Shown here in pieces: positions 34,849-45,771 of a stretch of 64,000 bases of DNA. Source of the stretch: Haematobia irritans (taxonomy: Eukaryota; Arthropoda; Insecta; Diptera; Muscidae); NCBI RefSeq assembly GCF_050003625.1, contig NC_134399.1, positions 218,668,975-218,732,974 of the forward strand. The letters are read 5' to 3'. The notes under the pieces are model-generated. The model was not told the origin of the DNA, searched no databases, and was given only the letters and a program-made list of their open reading frames with translations. The stretch's first letter is position 1; every line of letters starts with the position of its first letter. The position numbers and the translations under genes were made by a program.

Positions 34849-35328
34849 CACTCATAGAAAAAAGTCTGCTAAAAACAGCAGTCGATGTCTGTTGTTATAT
34901 TTTTGTACTTCAGGGCCAAATGAACAACAATTTATAAAATTTGTAGGTTATAAATTTTTCCCCAAAGCATATTTAAGAACCAAAAGTAGTTTTTGGTATA
35001 TTTTTGCACTGTAATATACTTACAAGCTCCTAAATACGATCAGCATACATTTTGTTTGCTGTTATGCCTCAATTCGATAAATATTCAGATTTTTTCAAAT
35101 ACTATAGATATTCATAAAATATTGTTTTAATTATGTTAGGATAGCTCCTAAGTTGACATTTTTATTTGTTTTAGCCAAAATAAAACATGTTTTAGTTTAA
35201 TCGAGCTTCAAAAATCGCAGGAAATGTTTGCTATTTCAGCAAACTGTGACTGCTGTCCCTTTTTCAGCAGATTTTCTGCTGTTTTAACAGACTTTTCTGC
35301 TGTCCCTACTAACAAATTTCTTTGAGTG
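34849..35328. mobile_element. TA-type MITE (CACWCATAGAAAAAAG family), copy 2
   Basis: CACTCATAGAAAAAAGTCTG after TA at 34847-34848, ending AATTTCTTTGAGTG before TA at 35329-35330. The 480-bp interior is rich in TCAGCAGA and GACTGCTG motifs shared with copy 1 at 15893. Confidence 0.65.
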
Positions 35329-35911
35329 TATGGGTAACTATATTTCTATAAAATTGTACCTTGTTATATCCCACAAAAAGAAAAAATCAAATGGATCATC
35401 ATATTCTTAAGTTTATATTTCGACTTTAATTTTTTTAAATACATATAAAATCTACATATTATTTTATTTAATATTGACGAGATTTTTTGGTATTTGCGAC
35501 TAAACTTATCTATTTGTTATACATACATTTATTAGCTGCGATATATATGTTGGGAATGCATCTGCATTAAAGCTGGTTGAATTGTCCTATTTTCATAGCA
35601 TAATACTCATATTTGTAATAAATTTTCACATTCTGTAGTTAAGAAGATTAATATAATTTACAATGTACTAAAATTAGTTATTTAACAACGAATTTGAGCC
35701 CGTTTTGCCAGTCTCAGGAGGAGAAAACGGGCGACAGAATTACATGATGGGATCGTGGGATATACATATTTTATGACTAAATAGATGCATACAATATAAC
35801 TATTTTTAGTTTAAATATTTTAAATATAAAACGTTATAAGCGTAGTAATTATGCAAAACTCTTCGCCTAGTTCATTTAGATATATATTTGGTATTATTGA
35901 TTAAACTAAAT
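35329..35911. other. Intergenic/intronic, no gene seen
   Basis: AT-rich. It would be downstream of the distal terminal exon of the MARVEL gene. No AATAAA-type signal close to the stop was found on -. Confidence 0.35.
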
Positions 35912-36074
35912 CCCGGTATGCACATCTAGCGAAACTTCCCGTGAAAATGACTTATTCATCTTCATTCCTCAGATAATTTTGCGAAGTGTATCTAGAGGAT
36001 TATCCTCTCATAATAAACACTTAAAACTGTGCTATCGACATTTAAAAGAAATTCCTATAGAAGTGCATACTGGG
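35912..36074. mobile_element. Short MITE with CCCGGTATGCAC termini
   Basis: CCCGGTATGCAC on the left and GTGCATACTGGG on the right over 163 bp, one mismatch. A TAGCGAAACTT motif inside recurs at 38095-38115, suggesting a related fragment there. The TSD is unclear. Confidence 0.45.
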
Positions 36075-36215
36075 CATTTGAACCGTTGTCTAATTTGTAT
36101 AATCGATAAAACTGTTGCGCCTATATAAACAATTTAGTAGCTGGTGATACTTAAATGATAATCATAGGCTGAGATAACGCTCGTAACATTCATACATTTT
36201 TAATTATAATGATTT

Positions 36216-36416
36216 TTATATTCTGAAACCATTTCTGTATTGTATAAATAACAAGTATGCACCAAACGCATATGCTGCACTATTAAAACATCCAAATACG
36301 CCGGCTGCAATATTTGCTGTATGACCAGGGGTATGAGGATACCCTGACCATGTTGCCAATTGAATAACAAAGGTAATGAAATACAAAAGGAATGATACGG
36401 CTGTTGCAACGAACTC
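36216..36416 (-). CDS. MARVEL protein, distal alternative terminal exon
   Basis: The exon opens after TCTTTTCAG and encodes 66 residues beginning EFVATAVSFLLYFITFVIQL and ending YRNGFRI before TAA. Two hydrophobic segments (residues about 4-22 and 36-60) fit the last two membrane passes of a MARVEL-domain protein. It aligns along its whole length with the proximal exon at 44297-44094 (shared EF..T, LYFI.FV.QLA.W, NIAAGVFG.FN..AYA.G.Y). The entry phase is 0 and matches the donor at 53301. It may be a mutually exclusive last exon, or the end of a duplicated neighbour gene whose other exons were not seen. Lower identity and no nearby poly(A) signal leave some doubt that it is used. Confidence 0.7.
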   Translation of the reverse strand, partial: EFVATAVSFLLYFITFVIQLATWSGYPHTPGHTANIAAGVFGCFNSAAYAFGAYLLFIQYRNGFRI

Positions 36417-36675
36417 CTGAAAAGAGAATAATAAATATGTTGTATGTTATTAAAGGCAAAATAAGAATTTGCAAAAAAAAAAGGATTAGTTCAGAAGCGC
36501 TGTAAACACAATTTTAAAACCGATATCAACTTTTTATAACATAATGATTAGACAAGAGATGCCAAATATCGCCAAATATTTCGTCTGCAAAAATATATAC
36601 ATGCATTTCTTAGAGCCAAGTATGCAGCTCTTTCGAAAATTCCCATTACATGCCGATAAAACAGTTTTCCATGTA

Positions 36676-37609
36676 AAGGGTGATTCTTTTGAGGTTAGGA
36701 TTTTCATGCATTAGTATTTGACAGATCACGTGGGATTTCAGACATGGTGTCAAAGAGAAAGATGCTCAGTATGCTTTGACATTTCATCATGAATAGACTT
36801 ACTAACGAGCAACGCTTGCAAATCATTGAATTTTATTACCAAAATCAGTGGCAGAAAATCCGCTTTTTTATCGACAAATTTTGTTCAGCGATGAGGCTCA
36901 TTTCTGGTTGAATGGCTACGTAAATAAGCAAAATTGCCGCATTTGGAGTGAAGAGCAACCAGAAGCCGTTCAAGAACTGCCCATGCATCCCGAAAAATGC
37001 ACTGTTTGGTGTGGTTTGTACGCTGGTGGAATCATTGGACCGTATTTTTTCAAAGATGCTGTTGGACGCAACGTTACGGTGAATGGCGATCGCTATCGTT
37101 CGATGCTAACAAACTTTTTGTTGCCAAAAATGGAAGAACTGAACTTGGTTGACATGTGGTTTCAACAAGATGGCGCTACATGCCACACAGCTCGCGATTC
37201 TATGGCCATTTTGAGGGAAAACTTCGGAGAACAATTCATCTCAAGAAATGGACCGGTAAGTTGGCCACCAAGATCATGCGATTTGACGCCTTTAGACTAT
37301 TTTTTGTGGGGCTACGTCAAGTCTAAAGTCTACAGAAATAAGCCAGCAACTATTCCAGCTTTGGAAGACAACATTTCCGAAGAAATTCGGGCTATTCCGG
37401 CCGAAATGCTCGAAAAAGTTGCCCAAAATTGGACTTTCCGAATGGACCACCTAAGACGCAGCCGCGGTCAACATTTAAATGAAATTATCTTCAAAAAGTA
37501 AATGTCATGGACCAATCTAACGTTTCAAATAAAGAACCGATGAGATTTTGCAAATTTTATGCGTTTTTTTTTTTTTTTTAAATTATCAAGCTCTTAACAA
37601 ATCACCCTT
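36676..37609 (+). mobile_element. rosa-like mariner, deletion derivative 1
   Basis: Starts AAGGGTGATTCTTTTGAGGT, ends TTAACAAATCACCCTT, with TA on both sides (36674-36675, 37610-37611). It is 934 bp. The interior from codon 20 of the transposase to codon 146 is missing; the junction AATCAGTG|GCAGAAAAT has TG microhomology. The same junction is found in derivative 2. Confidence 0.95.
36789..37501 (+). pseudogene. Internally deleted mariner transposase
   Basis: The native ATG (36789) reads MNRLTNEQRLQIIEFYYQNQ and then runs out of frame across the deletion. The 217-residue frame starting at GTG 36848 keeps all three catalytic Asp motifs (FSDEAHFW, QQDGATCH, PLDYFLWG) but lacks the DNA-binding domain and a proper start. 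It cannot encode an active enzyme. Confidence 0.9.
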
Positions 37610-37611
37610 TA

Positions 37612-38392
37612 TATGGAAGGAGTCTATTGCTTATTTCAGTTGTGCGTGCTTTTGTGAATTTAATAAAAACGTTTTTAATGACATCTTTACCAAATTCAAA
37701 AATTCGACACTCATCGCTCTACTTTCCTACAGAATACCCTAAATAACAATATTAATTAAAAAATAATCAATACCAACTTCATAACAATCAAATTCTATAT
37801 TTGGCAATAAATTTGAGTTTCTTCGGCTCTTGAAAGTCTAGTCAAAATTTTTGTATCAATTAAACTTAATACTGTTCAAAATATAAAAAAGCACCAATAG
37901 CACTAAATGAAAATGCCAAAAAGCACCAAGTTGGTGCTTTTTTTGAAAAGGCACTAAAAATGCAATTTGGTGCTTTTTAGAAATCAAAAAGCACTAAATT
38001 TGGTGCTAAAAGCACCAAATTGGCAACACTGTTTATTGACGTGCAACAGTAATTTTCGTTAGAGCTACATACCGGGCTTATGATAAATGTATAGGAACTT
38101 TTGCTAGCGAAACTTTCGTTAAGACGATGTTATCGATCGACTGTTAAAACTGTATAGTTGTCATATGCATGCAAGTTTCGGAAGAGTTGCAGGAGGATCC
38201 TGAGATTGGGCTGTATGCGTTACACGAAATTGTGGTGATACGCAGGAATCATGTGAGTCGTGAACAAAATGCATAGCAACGTGAATGAGACTTAAATGGA
38301 AACTTTCGTTCTTGAGAGTGGAAAACATGAAAATATTCATGTTCATGAATTACACCCTCATGGTTCCCTTTTCAGTTATGTTCGTTAGTCAT
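37612..38392. other. Intergenic/intronic with a self-complementary stretch
   Basis: 37917-38035 contains repeated AAAAAGCACCAA and TTGGTGCTTTTT in both orientations, ending GGCAACACTG, which looks like a hAT-type end. The rest shows no gene. Confidence 0.4.
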
Positions 38393-38587
38393 AGGTTAGG
38401 TTAGGTCGCAGCCCGATGTATCAGGCCCACATAGACTATTCAGTCCATTGTGATACCACATTGGTGAACTTCTCTCTTATTACTCAACAAATTTGGCAAC
38501 GAAAATTCCGGCCTTTGTCATGACTAACGAAGGAACAAACGAAGGGAGCCACCGTGGTGCAATGGTTAGCATGCCTGCCTTGCATAC
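38393..38587. repeat. SINE family I fragments in opposite orientations
   Basis: 38393-38490 is the tail region on - (GGTTAGGTTAGG, CAGCCCGATGTATCAGGC). 38547-38587 is the tRNA-like head on + (CACCGTGGTGCAATGGTTAG), cut before its B box by the next repeat. Confidence 0.6.
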
Positions 38588-38695
38588 ACAAATAAAATTT
38601 TGACCAAATTTTCTATAGAAATATATGTTTGGTAGATCTGTGGTAAGATTTTCTTCAAATTTTGGTAAATTTTTTGGCATGAGTGGTAACCGCAG
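38588..38695 (+). repeat. Right-end fragment of the minisatellite/hAT-like element
   Basis: Two 29-base units, then TTTGGTAGATCTGTGGTAAG and TTTTTTGGCATGAGTGGTAA, matching the right terminal region of other copies (42415-42600). Confidence 0.6.
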
Positions 38696-38734
38696 AGAGA
38701 ATAAAAATACAAGACGACGAACATTTTTCTTCTA

Positions 38735-39665
38735 AAGGGTGATTCTTTTGAGGTTAGGATTTTCATGCATTAGTATTTGACAGATCACGTGGGATTTCAG
38801 ACATGGTGTCAAAGAGAAAGATGCTCAGTATGCTTTGACATTTCATCATGAATAGACTTACTAACGAGCAACGCTTGCAAATCATTGAATTTTATTACCA
38901 AAATCAGTGGCAGAAAATCCGCTTTTTTATCGACAAATTTTGTTCAGCGATGAGGCTCATTTCTGGTTGAATGGCTACGTAAATAAGCAAAATTGCCGCA
39001 TTTGGAGTGAAGAGCAACCAGAAGCCGTTCAAGAACTGCCCGTGCATCCCGAAAAATGCACTGTTTGGTGTGGTTTGTACGCTGGTGGAATCATTGGACC
39101 GTATTTTTTCAAAGATGCTGTTGGACGCAACGTTACGGTGAATGGCGATCGCTATCGTTCGATGCTAACAAACTTTTTGTTGCCAAAAATGGAAGAACTG
39201 AACTTGGTTGACATGTGGTTTCAACAAGATGGCGCTACATGCCACACAGCTCGCGATTCTATGGCCATTTTGAGGGAAAACTTCGGAGAACAATTCATCT
39301 CAAGAAATGGACCGGTAAGTTGGCCACCAAGATCATGCGATTTGACGCCTTTAGACTATTTTTTGTGGGGCTACGTCAAGTCTAAAGTCTACAGAAATAA
39401 GCCAGCAACTATTCCAGCTTTGGAAGACAACATTTCCGAAGAAATTCGGGCTATTCCGGCCGAAATGCTCGAAAAAGTTGCCCAAAATTGGACTTTCCGA
39501 ATGGACCACCTAAGACGCAGCCGCGGTCAACATTTAAATGAAATTATCTTCAAAAAGTAAATGTCATGGACCAATATAACGTTTCAAATAAAGAACCGAT
39601 GAGATTTTGCAAATTTTATGCGTTTTTTTTTTTTAAAGTTATCAAGCTCTTAACAAATCACCCTT
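38735..39665 (+). mobile_element. rosa-like mariner, deletion derivative 2
   Basis: 931 bp with the same ends as derivative 1 and TA duplications at 38733-38734 and 39666-39667. It has the same internal deletion junction as derivative 1 and nearly identical sequence. The two therefore descend from one already deleted copy that was mobilised in trans. The transposase remnant spans 38848-39560. Confidence 0.95.
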
Positions 39666-39939
39666 TACAAAAACAACAAATGTCAACCGTATAGATGTCG
39701 CACAATGCCTGCAGCTTTGGTATTACCGACGTTGCGGTCGAAGCGCTGCTTTGATAAATTGCTTATAAAGGCATTGGCAGTTATAATTTCAAATTGTCTG
39801 CAAAAATTTTAATAGAATGAAAGCATTAATAAAAAATAACTTTTGTTAATACAAAGTGGGCTTTAAATCCTATTTTATTTACGTTTCGTAAAGTCGGCAG
39901 AGAACTGAACTGAGTGACGCCGACGCAAACTGTATTATA
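39666..39939. other. Spacer between mariner copies
   Basis: No feature recognised. Confidence 0.4.
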
Positions 39940-41245
39940 AAGGGTGATTTGTTAAGAGCTTGATAACTTTTTTTTAAAAAAAAACGCATAAAATTTGCAA
40001 AATCTCATCGGTTCTTTATTTGAAACGTTAGATTGGTCCATGACATTTACTTTTTGAAGATAATTTCATTTAAATGTTGACCGCGGCTGCGTCTTAGGTG
40101 GTCCATTCGGAAAGTCCAATTTTGGGCAACTTTTTCGAGCATTTCGGCCGGAATAGCCCGAATTTCTTCGGAAATGTTGTCTTCCAAAGCTGGAATAGTT
40201 GCTGGCTTATTTCTGTAGACTTTAGACTTGACGTAGCCCCACAAAAAATAGTCTAAAGGCGTCAAATCGCATGATCTTGGTGGCCAACTTACCGGTCCAT
40301 TTCTTGAGATGAATTGTTCTCCGAAGTTTTCCCTCAAAATGGCCATAGAATCGCGAGCTGTGTGGCATGTAGCGCCATCTTGTTGAAACCACATGTCAAC
40401 CAAGTTCAGTTCTTCCATTTTTGGCAACAAAAAGTTTGTTAGCATCGAACGATAGCGATCGCCATTCACCGTAACGTTGCGTCCAACAGCATCTTTGAAA
40501 AAATACGGTCCAATGATTCCACCAGCGTACAAACCACACCAAACAGTGCATTTTTCGGGATGCATGGGCAGTTCTTGAACGGCTTCTGGTTGCTCTTCAC
40601 TCCAAATGCGGCAAGTTTGCTTATTTACGTAGCCATTCAACCAGAAATGAGCCTCATCGCTGAACAAAATTTGTCGATAAAAAAGCGGATTTTCTGCCAA
40701 CTTTTCTAGGGCCCATTCACTGAAAATTCGACGTTGTGGCAGATCGTTCGGCTTCAGTTCTTGCACGAGCTGTATTTTATACGGTTTTACACCAAGATCT
40801 TTGCGTAAAATCTTCCATGTGGTCGAATAACACAAACCCAATTGCTGCGAACGGCGACGAATCGACATTTCACGGTCTTCAGCAACACTCTCAGAAACAG
40901 ACGCAATATTCTCTTCTGTACGCACTGTACGCATTCGTGTGGTTGGTTTAATGTCCAATAAAGTAAACTGAGTGCGAAACTTGGTCACAATCGCATTAAT
41001 TGTTTGCTCACTTGGTCGATTATGTAGACCATAAATCGGACGTAAAGCGCGAAACACATTTCGAACCGAACACTGATTTTGGTAATAAAATTCAATGATT
41101 TGCAAGCGTTGCTCGTTAGTAAGTCTATTCATGATGAAATGTCAAAGCATACTGAGCATCTTTCTCTTTGACACCATGTCTGAAATCCCACGTGATCTGT
41201 CAAATACTAATGCATGAAAATCCTAACCTCAAAAGAATCACCCTT
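39940..41245 (-). mobile_element. Apparently intact rosa-like (DD41D) mariner
   Basis: 1306 bp with AAGGGTGATTTGTTAAGAGC at the low end and the inverse of AAGGGTGATTCTTTTGAGGT at the high end, TA at 39938-39939 and 41246-41247. It carries an uninterrupted transposase gene and lies opposite to the three derivatives. This is the likely source type for them. Confidence 0.95.
40047..41132 (-). CDS. Mariner-family transposase, rosa-like (DD41D), intact
   Basis: 361 residues without frameshift or stop. Expected to bind the element ends and catalyse cut-and-paste transposition in the nucleus. The N-terminal part (residues about 1-115) carries two helix-turn-helix regions: LTNEQRLQIIEFYYQNQCSV and the later RRSQQLGLCYSTTWKILRK. 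The catalytic domain has D159 in LFSDEAHFW, D252 in FQQDGATCH and D294 in TPLDYFLWG, with 41 residues between the second and third Asp, the spacing of the rosa family named from a tephritid fly. The ATG is at the expected place just inside the left end. The neighbouring deleted copies are almost identical over the shared part, which argues for recent activity. Whether it is expressed cannot be told from sequence. Confidence 0.95.
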   Translation of the reverse strand: MNRLTNEQRLQIIEFYYQNQCSVRNVFRALRPIYGLHNRPSEQTINAIVTKFRTQFTLLDIKPTTRMRTVRTEENIASVSESVAEDREMSIRRRSQQLGLCYSTTWKILRKDLGVKPYKIQLVQELKPNDLPQRRIFSEWALEKLAENPLFYRQILFSDEAHFWLNGYVNKQTCRIWSEEQPEAVQELPMHPEKCTVWCGLYAGGIIGPYFFKDAVGRNVTVNGDRYRSMLTNFLLPKMEELNLVDMWFQQDGATCHTARDSMAILRENFGEQFISRNGPVSWPPRSCDLTPLDYFLWGYVKSKVYRNKPATIPALEDNISEEIRAIPAEMLEKVAQNWTFRMDHLRRSRGQHLNEIIFKK

Positions 41246-41465
41246 TATTTGAGAAGCGCCGACAAAAACTGCATGATATTAGAGAAATTTTCCTCATGAC
41301 TGCAACCTACTGACGCAGTTTCGCTTCACAGTTTCGTTCTCTTGTTTTCTTAATACTCTCTGAGTGTGCAAACACCAGTGTTGCCAGGGAAAAATTTCGG
41401 TTTACCCTACAAGAACAAAAAAGTTCCCTACTTTCCCCTACATTCCCAAAAAATTTTTCGTTATA

Positions 41466-42398
41466 AAGGGTGATTCTTTTGAGGTTAGGATTTTCATGCA
41501 TTAGTATTTGACAGATCACGTGGGATTTCAGACATGGTGTCAAAGAGAAAGATGCTCAGTATGCTTTGACATTTCATCATGAATAGACTTACTAACGAGC
41601 AACGCTTGCAAATCATTGAATTTTATTACCAAAATCAGTGTTCGGTTCGAAATGTGTTTATCGACAAATTTTGTTCAGCGATGAGGCTCATTTCTGGTTG
41701 AATGGCTACGTAAATAAGCAAAATTGCCGCATTTGGAGTGAAGAGCAACCAGAAGCCGTTCAAGAACTGCCCATGCATCCCGAAAAATGCACTGTTTGGT
41801 GTGGTTTGTACGCTGGTGGAATCATTGGACCGTATTTTTTCAAAGATGCTGTTGGACGCAACGTTACGGTGAATGGCGATCGCTATCGTTCGATGCTAAC
41901 AAACTTTTTGTTGCCAAAAATGGAAGAACTGAACTTGGTTGACATGTGGTTTCAACAAGATGGCGCTACATGCCACACAGCTCGCGATTCTATGGCCATT
42001 TTGAGGGAAAACTTCGGAGAACAATTCATCTCAAGAAATGGACCGGTAAGTTGGCCACCAAGATCATGCGATTTGACGCCTTTAGACTATTTTTTGTGGG
42101 GCTACGTCAAGTCTAAAGTCTACAGAAATAAGCCAGCAACTATTCCAGCTTTGGAAGACAACATTTCCGAAGAAATTCGGGCTATTTCGGCCGAAATGCT
42201 CGAAAAAGTTGCCCAAAATTGGACTTTCCGAATGGACCACCTAAGACGCAGCCGCGGTCAACATTTAAATGAAATTATCTTCAAAAAGTAAATGTCATGG
42301 ACCAATCTAACGTTTCAAATAAAGAACCGATGAGATTTTGCAAATTTTATGCGTTTTTTTTTAAAAAAAAGTTATCAAGCTCTTAACAAATCACCCTT
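41466..42398 (+). mobile_element. rosa-like mariner, deletion derivative 3
   Basis: 933 bp, same ends, TA at 41464-41465 and 42399-42400. Its deletion is different from that of derivatives 1 and 2: the junction is CGAAATGTGTT|TATCGACAAA, so it arose independently. The transposase remnant (41579-42291) also reads out of frame from the native ATG and has one substitution in GCTATTTCGGCC. Confidence 0.95.
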
Positions 42399-42414
42399 TA
42401 TTTAAACAAAATTT

Positions 42415-42600
42415 ACAAAATTCTACCAAAATAGAAAATTTTTTTCTGTTTGGTAAATCTCTATAGAAATAAAATTTTGAGAAAATTTTCTATAGAAATA
42501 AAATTTTTAGCAAATTTTCTATTGAAATAGTTGTTTGGTAGATTTGTGGTAAGATTTTCTTAAAATTTTGGTAGATTTTTTGGCACGAGTGGTTCAAGCC
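42415..42600 (+). repeat. Minisatellite/hAT-like element fragment
   Basis: Three 29-base units then TTTGGTAGATTTGTGGTAAG and TTTTTTGGCACGAGTGG; the final CAACCGTG is lost. Confidence 0.6.
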
Positions 42601-42793
42601 TTGCCAGCATCTAATTTCCTCCTCTAGAGCCTCTAATATGTACAAATTATTAAAAATTGTGTTGAGTAAAAAAGTCCCTACATTGTGCCCCCACGTCCCT
42701 ACAATACGCTAAATATTAGAAACAAATCCATAGACTTAAATAAATAAATAAATAAAGCCTACATGTAGGGAATTCTTCTGGCAACACTGCACA

Positions 42794-42985
42794 CAAAAAA
42801 AATTCTGATTCAATCACGAAATTAATTGATCCAATTAATTTTTTGATTGAAATGTCTGCAATCACAGAAATGATATTATGAATTAAAAAATTAATTGATA
42901 CTATTAATTTTTGTAATTGATTTTTGTTTCAATTAAAAACTTTTTTGAATCAATTAAATTTTCAAATGAATATTTTTTATGTTAT
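42794..42985. repeat. AATTAAT palindromic element, second copy
   Basis: GATTCAATCACGAAATTAAT and TTTTTGATTGAAATGTCTGC match, inverted, the element at 18813-19010. Confidence 0.5.
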
Positions 42986-44093
42986 CGTGAGTCACGAGAA
43001 CAGTTCGGAATATAATTTTTTTAGATTCGATAACATTCCCTCGTTATTTTGAAAAATTTCCAACTTAAGGACGGAAATTTCGTCGTGAAAATTTCGCAGG
43101 CACCTTATTAAAATAATTAATATTAATAGGAATTTGTTCATTTGTAAATTATTTTAATTTATTAAAGTAACGGCCAAATAGATTGATTTTCCAATCGAAA
43201 ATGGAACATAGTACCGACCTTTAGTTTTAAAAGCTGCTAACTAATGTTTACAAAATTATTTTCATTTGTATTTTGTTTATTAAAAAATAAAAATTTTACA
43301 ATTGTAAAAAATTGCAGTTATTAGACATACTTCGTAAAGTTATTGTGTATAATTATTAACAAAATCAAATGATCATTTCTTGATAGATCAGAATTTAACT
43401 ATTAAAAAAAAAACTTTCAAAACAAATTTATTTAGAAATTAAACAAAAACTAAATGATTTTTAGTCAGAAAAAGAATTATAAACGAAGATTGAAATTAAT
43501 TCTATTTAAATTATTTTAACAAAAAGATAATGATAAAAATTGTGAATTTTTTTGTTTTCGTTTTTAATTGTAACTTATTGTAAAAACTATTTTTTTGACA
43601 ATGACTATGATACTGTACTCATTTCTTTGTTTGTGTAAATGTGATGTTTATTTATTACAAAATATTACATTATTCCACTTTATTCATACATTTATAAGCT
43701 TAAAACTTACAATAAAGTAATAACTATTGTGTGTTTTTTAGGTTAAGTCAACAAACAATTAAAAGTTAACAATATATATTAGGCGTTACAGAGTACAAGG
43801 TACTCTTTTTTATTTCAGTTGAGCTGTGTTTTTTAAATGTTTAAATTTTTCTTTCAAATTTTGTTCTTGATTCTTTGTGGGGTTTTTATTGATGAGGTTA
43901 TCTGCATATATAATAATAATTATTGGCCACATTTAATGCGGGCATTAGGGTGTGCACGCATGCGTCGTATTTATTATAAGAATTGACGGGTTAACTGTTG
44001 CTGCTGCTGTTTTGTTTATATTTCCTCGTCTTATGTTCTTTTTTGTATGGCAGAAATTTCGAAATGTTGGCTGATTGAATTTTCACAATTGAC
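42986..44093 (-). other. Intergenic and 3' UTR of the proximal MARVEL isoform
   Basis: ATGGAACATAGTACCGACCT at 43204-43223 is a stray TTAA-MITE terminus. TTTATT hexamers on + (AATAAA on -) near 43650 and 43967 are candidate poly(A) signals for the exon at 44297-44094. Confidence 0.4.
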
Positions 44094-44297
44094 CTAAATT
44101 GTGGCGCCACTCTTGTGTTCCAAGTACAGGAAATAGGTTCCGGCAGCATAGGCCAAAAAGTTGAATAGACCAAAAACACCTGCGGCAATGTTGGAACCAT
44201 AACCGTAGCTCGCAGAGCTGTATGAGGACCATTTAGCCAATTGCACAACGAATGCAATGAAGTACAAGACTGTTGCAATGCCAGTATTAATGAATTC
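44094..44297 (-). CDS. MARVEL protein, proximal terminal exon
   Basis: The exon opens after TTTTCCTTCAG and encodes 67 residues, from EFINTGIATVLYFIAFVVQL to LYLEHKSGATI, then TAG. It provides the third and fourth membrane segments (about residues 3-21 and 38-60) separated by a Ser/Tyr-rich loop (SSYSSASYGYGS). It joins in phase 0 to the exon at 53468-53301 across a 9-kb intron. MARVEL proteins (CMTM/plasmolipin class) are four-pass proteins of vesicle and apical membranes. The exact fly orthologue is not identified. GC-rich third positions relative to the surroundings support that it is a real exon. Confidence 0.85.
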   Translation of the reverse strand, partial: EFINTGIATVLYFIAFVVQLAKWSSYSSASYGYGSNIAAGVFGLFNFLAYAAGTYFLYLEHKSGATI

Positions 44298-44805
44298 CTG
44301 AAGGAAAATTAAAGAAAAAAAAAAACATGAAAGAGAAATTAAAAGATAATTCATAGTTAAAGCAATATCTGTTAGGAAATTTAATGAAGTGTAAATAGAC
44401 CAATGGTTAAAACTGGCTAGTATAAGATTAATTTCGGTGTTATTGTTTTTATGGAGATTCATGTATGAGTTCAAATGGTGTACACAGATACTTGGTTGGG
44501 GATATTGATGAAAAAGACGATTTAATTTAGAAATCTATTGAAACGGTTTCTTTTTTAAGCAGACAGCAGCAACAGCAATTTAACGGTCGATTTCTCTTAT
44601 CACGAACGAATGCTGGGTTGGACATCGCAGTTAAGCGAAATTTCTGATATGAGAATTTGGAAGTAGAATTAATACTGATTACCTTATTTTTCGTGTAATA
44701 AATTAATAATGGATTCGTTATTATTGATGGTATACATAGTGCTCCCATAAGAAAAAACATTGCAAAACTGTGTTATTGACATGCAAATGAAATTTCTGCG
44801 GCATA

Positions 44806-45214
44806 CCCACAGAATGAAGCCGACCCATTTTTGTCGGCGGCGGCTGACACTACATTTTTGCTTCCGGCTGCAGAGGCTTGAGAGGCTAAGCCGACATAAA
44901 TTTTGATATTCGGCGTCGGATAACTAGCCCTAAAAAATCCCATTTGAATCTATACGAATGGTAACGAGATTATATGTGTACAACCAATCATACAATCAAA
45001 TTTACATTTCATTCAAATTTTCTGAGCTGAATTGTTGCAAAATTATTATAGCTGCTCTATATTGATTAATTGTGGGTGGATTGTTAATTTTTTTTGGAAA
45101 AAATACAACAATTATTAATACATTTCTCTGATTTTAATCTATATTTTTCATTAATTGGCGGCTAAAATTGAGTCGAGATGAGTCGACATCGACTCGGCGG
45201 CTTCATTCTCTGGG
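44806..45214. mobile_element. TA-flanked MITE, GAATGAAGCCGCCGA family
   Basis: Left CCCACAGAATGAAGCCGAC, right TCGGCGGCTTCATTCTCTGG plus G, flanked by TA at 44804-44805 and 45215-45216. It is 409 bp. Related decayed copies are at 3290-3745 and 48838-49125. Confidence 0.75.
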
Positions 45215-45216
45215 TA

Positions 45217-45771
45217 TGCCAGTCTTAAAGGTGATTACCGGGCTTTAGCGAACTATTTGCCCAATTTTATGCCGGCATCCACATTTAAGCCATAAGGAAT
45301 GCATTGCTATATTTGCTAATGCTATGTTCCCACCGACTCGTTTTTCCAAAACATTTCACCGTTCACATCGGGTTGAGATGTTTTAGTTTGACAGTTACCA
45401 TGGAAACTAGAAATTCACATATATGCAACCTATGTCCAAATAATTACCGCGAGCGCAAAGGGAAAAATTTTTTTTTTTATTTTCACATGTCCATATTCTT
45501 AAAAGCCTTTGTTTATTCTTATTTTCTATGAAACTTATTTCTATATTTTGACATATATTTCGAATAGGGTATGTTATTCGGGGTATATTCCGAATTAGGT
45601 GGGTTCACATTCTAAAATTGACGTGTTTTGGAGGAAAACTTGTGTTTTGAACTTGTTTTTTAGTATGGTGAAAACGACTCGTTTTGAAGCGCTTATAAAG
45701 GGAAAACATTTCGAACTTATCGCTCTATTGCGAAATTTTCGCTATCTCTAAATACAGAGACCATGGTTGCC
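45217..45771. other. Intronic spacer, no gene seen
   Basis: ACCGACTCGTTTTTCCAAAA near 45332 and GAAAACGACTCGTTTTGAAG near 45671 are loosely inverted and may be another decayed TIR element. No coding evidence. Confidence 0.35.

Larger units (their letters stand above)
41376..42789. mobile_element. hAT-like element with CAGTGTTGCCAG ends, host of nested insertions
   Basis: Left CAGTGTTGCCAGGGAAAAAT, right CTTCTGGCAACACTG. Inside are mariner derivative 3 (41466-42398) and a minisatellite fragment (42415-42600). Remaining own sequence repeats TCCCTAC and CCCTACA motifs. The 8-bp TSD is not preserved. Confidence 0.5.

Noticed and set aside
36848..37501. 217-residue transposase as a functional gene
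   Set aside because: It starts at GTG, lacks the DNA-binding domain, and the real ATG runs out of frame across an internal deletion. The same applies at 38907 and 41638.
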